In this document: one piece after another, positions 60,619-64,000 of the stretch | Numbering within the stretch: position 1 is the first letter of the stretch | Layout of the letters: each line of letters opens with the position of its first letter | Source: Mucilaginibacter sp. | GTDB taxonomy: Bacteria > Bacteroidota > Bacteroidia > Sphingobacteriales > Sphingobacteriaceae | Reading direction: 5' to 3' | DNA: 64,000 nt | Assembly (NCBI GenBank): GCA_031292485.1 | Contig: JARLHA010000047.1 | Location: 1-64,000, forward strand | The notes under the pieces: model-generated | What the model was told of the DNA's origin: nothing | Database searches by the model: none | What the model saw: only the letters and a program-made list of their open reading frames with translations | Made by a program: the position numbers and the translations under genes

Positions 60619-61629
60619 TTATTTAGAACTGTTTTTAATCAACTCAATAGCATTGTCTGTATACCATGCGCTTTGAAATGTGTTTATCGAATTTGGTACC
60701 TTACCAGCCACGGCCCGAACAAAATAATCCATTTGTAGTGAGTATTCTTCCCCACGAAGATAAAAATCAACCTGTTCGGTAAGGTCAGTAATGTAACTTA
60801 CGTTCCAGCCTTTTGAATAACCTTTAAGGGCATTTGAATCTTTTAAAAACACTTTTAATTCATTAGCGTCAGATACAATCTTTCCTTGAGTGCCAATAAT
60901 GGTAACTGTAGTAGACATTTTACGGTAGGTATCATCGCTCCAGTTAACAGATAAAACACCAGAAACACCATTTGAAAGTTCTAAAAGTGAGTAAACGGCG
61001 TCCTCAACGTTGTTTGAATAAATTGATTTTAACAAACTACCTTTTACAGAATTTACCGGGGCTAACAAATCATTGATAAGATCAATTACATGAGATGCAT
61101 AATCTAATAAACAGCCGCCGCCTTCTGATGGATCTGAACGCCAGGTATCCTGTTTAGGTTTTATCACTACAGGCCCATAGGCTTCACCAACAAAATGGTA
61201 AATATTGCCTAAGGCACCACTACTGATAATTTTTTTTACTTCACTAAAAGTACCTATAAATTTATTGTGGTACCCTACCTGATTTACTATCTGCTGCTTG
61301 CCAGCCAAAGTTACCAACTCTTGCCCTTGTGAAGCGTTTAAGCAAAATGGCTTTTCGGCAAAAACACTTATCTTTTTTTCGAGCAAATATTTAATAACCG
61401 GATAATGGAATTTTGTAGGAACAGCAACAACCACTGCTTCTGGTTTAACTTCATCCACCATCTTTTGGTAATCAGTAAAACAATTGAATTTTCCATACTT
61501 AGATAAAAAATCATTTACCATTTTTGAAGTATCGCATACACCGACTACTTCAACATCAGGGTGAGCGCCTAAAATCGATAAATGAGAAATACCCATTTTA
61601 CCCGCGCCAATAAGTGCTACTTTTATCAT
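60619..61629 (-). CDS. Gfo/Idh/MocA-family sugar oxidoreductase
   Basis: 336 residues. The N-terminal Rossmann domain has GAGKMG (8-13), and the nicotinamide-side AEKPFC has Lys93. The C-terminal domain is the usual alpha/beta substrate domain. It oxidises or reduces a sugar or sugar nucleotide with NAD(P). Together with glycosyltransferase-type genes nearby, a nucleotide-sugar role in surface polysaccharide synthesis is likely. Confidence 0.85.
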   Translation of the reverse strand: MIKVALIGAGKMGISHLSILGAHPDVEVVGVCDTSKMVNDFLSKYGKFNCFTDYQKMVDEVKPEAVVVAVPTKFHYPVIKYLLEKKISVFAEKPFCLNASQGQELVTLAGKQQIVNQVGYHNKFIGTFSEVKKIISSGALGNIYHFVGEAYGPVVIKPKQDTWRSDPSEGGGCLLDYASHVIDLINDLLAPVNSVKGSLLKSIYSNNVEDAVYSLLELSNGVSGVLSVNWSDDTYRKMSTTVTIIGTQGKIVSDANELKVFLKDSNALKGYSKGWNVSYITDLTEQVDFYLRGEEYSLQMDYFVRAVAGKVPNSINTFQSAWYTDNAIELIKNSSK

Positions 61630-62182
61630 ATATTAATAATTATCATAAACGTTCAAGGTTTCAGAATTATCATTTTTATGAGTTCTATTAAAAAAACCGC
61701 GAAAAAAATTATTTCCTTTAAATTATACTTGTCGTGTTTGCGTATTTTGAAAAATAACAAATCAATTATTAAATCTTCAATTTTCCATCGAATGTATTAA
61801 AAATTTACAATTTATTCTATGGTTTGGCGCTAAATAATCCAAAAAAACCGATTAAATATTGAATTAGCATTTCACACGGATGAAAAATTCCTTTCTGTGA
61901 TTTTAGCTTTGATTATCAGAGATGGTTTAGTAAAATGCTCAAATTGAATTCAGAAATAGAAAGATGAAGGGATTCCCTTTAAATTTATATCAACTAAAAT
62001 ATTCCCCGCACCGTCCAATTATGACAAACTTTTCATTCAATAACTGTATTAAAGTCCAGGTAATGTCTTTTACATAGAGCTATCAGTTATTTACAATCAC
62101 TTTTAATGTCCAATGAATTAAAAACAATTCCTGATAACCCTAATTAAGGGTCAGTTATTTAAAAGAGCACTATAAATTACCG
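61630..62182. other. 553-bp AT-rich gap inside the polysaccharide-type region
   Basis: No gene, RNA or strong hairpin was recognised. A short plus-strand frame near 61582-61800 has biased Lys/Ile composition and no family. The gap may be a remnant of a lost gene or a long promoter region for the Gfo/Idh pair. Confidence 0.4.
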
Positions 62183-62665
62183 CTAATCTTTCTTTTCAAG
62201 AAAGTCGATAATCGCTTCTGAAATTTTATCTTCAGAAAACGGATAAGGTACAGGAACAAATGTATTAAGTTTGTTTAACACATCTTCAAGATTAACCTCA
62301 TCTTCCCATGCCAATAAATAGTTTTTTGAAGAAAATACACTTAGTATATCCAACTGATGATCATCAATGTGCTCATTATATTTTACAAGCCTGGCAATCG
62401 ATATGACCCGCTTGTTTTTTTTGAGCCCCAATATAATCGACCCCTCACCGGCATGGGTTATTATTAAAGTGGCTTCATCATATAACTTATCAAACTCCTC
62501 CTTATCTAAAAAAGAGCGCACATCCATATTGCTGGTTAAATACTGGGTAACACCTGCCTGCACTATTACCCGTTCTCTAATAATTCCTGATATAATTAGC
62601 TGTTCAATTTCTTTTAGCGGCCTAACGAAAGGCATTCTCCATGTTCCTAATATTACAAGTATCAT
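62183..62665 (-). CDS. PssE/Alg13-like glycosyltransferase subunit
   Basis: 160 residues, matching the C-terminal half of GT28-type enzymes. THAGEGSIILGL (70-81) is the donor-binding loop (compare THGGAGS), and the N-terminus is VILGTWRMPF. PssE/Alg13 proteins bind the UDP-sugar and need a membrane-bound PssD/Alg14 partner, which is encoded four bases upstream here. The acceptor is unknown, probably a lipid-linked sugar. Confidence 0.8.
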   Translation of the reverse strand: MILVILGTWRMPFVRPLKEIEQLIISGIIRERVIVQAGVTQYLTSNMDVRSFLDKEEFDKLYDEATLIITHAGEGSIILGLKKNKRVISIARLVKYNEHIDDHQLDILSVFSSKNYLLAWEDEVNLEDVLNKLNTFVPVPYPFSEDKISEAIIDFLEKKD

Positions 62666-62669
62666 TTTT

Positions 62670-63134
62670 TTAAAATACGGGGCCTACGTAAACAGCTTTT
62701 TTATAAAATTTTTTAGTTTCTTCCCATTGCACAAAAAACATATCTGCAATCGGGTGCACCAGGTCAGCAGAAAGCGCTTTTGAGGTGGTTCGGCAGAACG
62801 ATAAAATAAAAATCACCTTGCAACCAAATAACTTACCAATATAACAAAAAGGAACCGCTGTATGGCTGCCAGTTGTGACGATAGCGCTCGGCCTATTTTT
62901 TATAATAATTTTAAAAGCTAAAAAAATATTAATTATAAAATTCCTCCAAAATGTAAAATCTCTGTTTTCCCCGTTTGCCCTTACGAATTCATAATTATAA
63001 CCTTTAAGTATAGTATGGTTGATGGGCACATCTTCCGTTACAATTATACATTTATAGGTATCGTATAATTTTTTTAACTGCAAAACTTCATTTAAGTGGC
63101 CACCCGTAGAAGTTGGTATTAGTATTGTTTTCAT
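62670..63134 (-). CDS. PssD/Alg14-like glycosyltransferase subunit
   Basis: 154 residues. STGGHLNEVLQL (9-20) is the Alg14/PssD glycine-rich motif. RPSAIVTTGSHTAVPFCYIGKLFG and the C-terminal ADLVHPIADMFFVQWEE also fit the family. It anchors its PssE/Alg13 partner at the membrane. It overlaps the MptE-like gene upstream by four bases (ATGA). Confidence 0.82.
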   Translation of the reverse strand: MKTILIPTSTGGHLNEVLQLKKLYDTYKCIIVTEDVPINHTILKGYNYEFVRANGENRDFTFWRNFIINIFLAFKIIIKNRPSAIVTTGSHTAVPFCYIGKLFGCKVIFILSFCRTTSKALSADLVHPIADMFFVQWEETKKFYKKAVYVGPVF

Positions 63135-63946
63135 TTATTTACCGTTTCAAATAGTGAATTAAAATCTACTTTCTCAAATATTTCGAGCTTCCCGTCTACC
63201 GTGGCATCTTTAATCATGCGGCCCGCTTTTTCAAAAGCCTTTCTGGCAATAGCATACGTATACTCTTCCTCAAGGTAATTAGGAATTTTCCATTTTTGCC
63301 CAGGTTTATAATAACCACTTATAAAATGATTTGCTTCGCTGCCGTCGGCTTTTACATTTAGCCCGGCTTTTCCATCAATTTGATAAGAATGGTCTTTACC
63401 AATTAGATACACTTCATCAAAGCCCATATAAAATGCAAGTTGCATACAAACATAAGTTACACTTTTAGAGTTACCCACCGTTTTAGTGAAATCAGGTTGA
63501 AAATCACACGTGAAATGCTGGTAAAAAAAATTAATATCTGTATCGTTAGCAAATAAATGACGCGCCCACCAGTTGTATAATTTGATTGTTTTTACCTGGC
63601 CGTATTCTTCCGAAAATTGTTTCAGCTGAATTGGTATATCTGACACAACTAAATAATTTGGGAGATAGCCAATTTTTTCTTCTATAAGGTAAATTCTGTT
63701 CATCCCGATTGTTATTTCATCTTTCAATAGCGTCAGATCTATTTTATTCAAGCTAGGGCCATTTGCTATAATGAAACACCTTTTTCCCTTGTGAATATCT
63801 TTTAATCGACGTAATTTTATTTTATTTTCCTTAGAAAATTGAGTCGGCAAAATCCACAAACCTAAATGATAAATACTAACAATCCTTCTGCCGATTGCTT
63901 CAATAGCTCTTTTAAATGAAAGATCTTTTAATTTTATTATACTCAT
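63131..63946 (-). CDS. DUF115/MptE-like glycan-modification protein
   Basis: About 271 residues. CFIIANGPSLNKIDL (58-72) and TIGMNRIY match the DUF115 (MptE-like, PF01973) family, which includes proteins of surface-glycan and flagellin glycosylation loci. FDEVYLIGKDHSY fits the second conserved block. The ATG at 63946 is preferred; an upstream extension would run through the promoter element at 63975. It leads a unit with the PssD/PssE pair. Confidence 0.75.
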   Translation of the reverse strand: MSIIKLKDLSFKRAIEAIGRRIVSIYHLGLWILPTQFSKENKIKLRRLKDIHKGKRCFIIANGPSLNKIDLTLLKDEITIGMNRIYLIEEKIGYLPNYLVVSDIPIQLKQFSEEYGQVKTIKLYNWWARHLFANDTDINFFYQHFTCDFQPDFTKTVGNSKSVTYVCMQLAFYMGFDEVYLIGKDHSYQIDGKAGLNVKADGSEANHFISGYYKPGQKWKIPNYLEEEYTYAIARKAFEKAGRMIKDATVDGKLEIFEKVDFNSLFETVNK

Positions 63947-63974
63947 AAGAACAGTTCTTTTTTTACTAAAAAAA

Positions 63975-63982
63975 CAAATATA
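63975..63982 (-). promoter_or_regulatory. -7 element (TATATTTG) of the glycan gene unit
   Basis: A full TAnnTTTG match on the minus strand, 28 bases before the ATG at 63946. The expected -33 element would lie just outside the window. Confidence 0.5.
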
Positions 63983-64000
63983 CAATACCAAAGCTTAGAA

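Noticed and set aside
1..64000. tRNA, rRNA, riboswitch, prophage or insertion sequence
   Set aside because: No cloverleaf, conserved rRNA segment, ribH-associated FMN element, transposase or integrase was recognised by reading; covariance-model searches could still reveal small RNAs.

Overview
The window looks like chromosomal DNA of a member of the Bacteroidota, most likely family Sphingobacteriaceae and close to Mucilaginibacter. This is inferred, not searched. Genes lack Shine-Dalgarno sequences. Many are preceded by the Bacteroidota -7 element TAnnTTTG. Two bacillithiol-associated genes (bshA, ytxJ) are present, and several families are typical of the phylum (DUF2911, DUF4870-like, HYC_CC_PP, ATPase-less FtsX/MacB-type permeases, GH3 glucosidase).

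Layout. 1-940 is repeat-rich and without genes. 940-13463 holds a methyltransferase, a membrane protein, a diadenylate-cyclase-like sensor protein, a secreted GH3 beta-glucosidase, a DCC/epimerase pair, bshA, a DUF433/DUF5615 toxin-antitoxin (TA) pair, a lactonase and an RluB-type pseudouridine synthase with a long disordered tail. 13684-22308 holds a lytic transglycosylase, uvrA, a YefM/YoeB TA pair with a textbook operator, nnr, and the lipA-ECF sigma-anti-sigma operon. 22551-23556 is a GNAT/HTH gene pair resembling an undescribed toxin-antitoxin module. 23715-31877 is a copper/heavy-metal RND efflux operon with three heavy-metal-binding domains; its RND pump gene is split. 32023-42589 is housekeeping: OsmC, YtxJ, ribH, recF-dciA, ndk, nrnA, two FKBP isomerases, tatD and ansA. 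43090-46259 has a permease and a VapBC-type pair. 46425-54259 is a second metal RND efflux operon with its own two-component system. 54348-56073 is a LytTR response regulator with a frameshifted LytS-type kinase. 56417-59296 has DUF2911, PD40 and membrane proteins. 59743-63946 is AT-rich and looks like the edge of a surface-polysaccharide locus.

Three things stand out beyond the genes. First, many spacers are made of imperfect 7-8-nt tandem units arranged as inverted arms; the unit differs from locus to locus but the architecture is the same. Second, two genes (the RND pump near 29580 and the kinase near 55820) are each restored by adding one base to a five-base homopolymer, so they may be sequence errors. 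Third, four genes have TAnnTTTG exactly four bases before the start codon, which predicts leaderless transcripts. No tRNA, rRNA, CRISPR array, transposase or phage gene was recognised.
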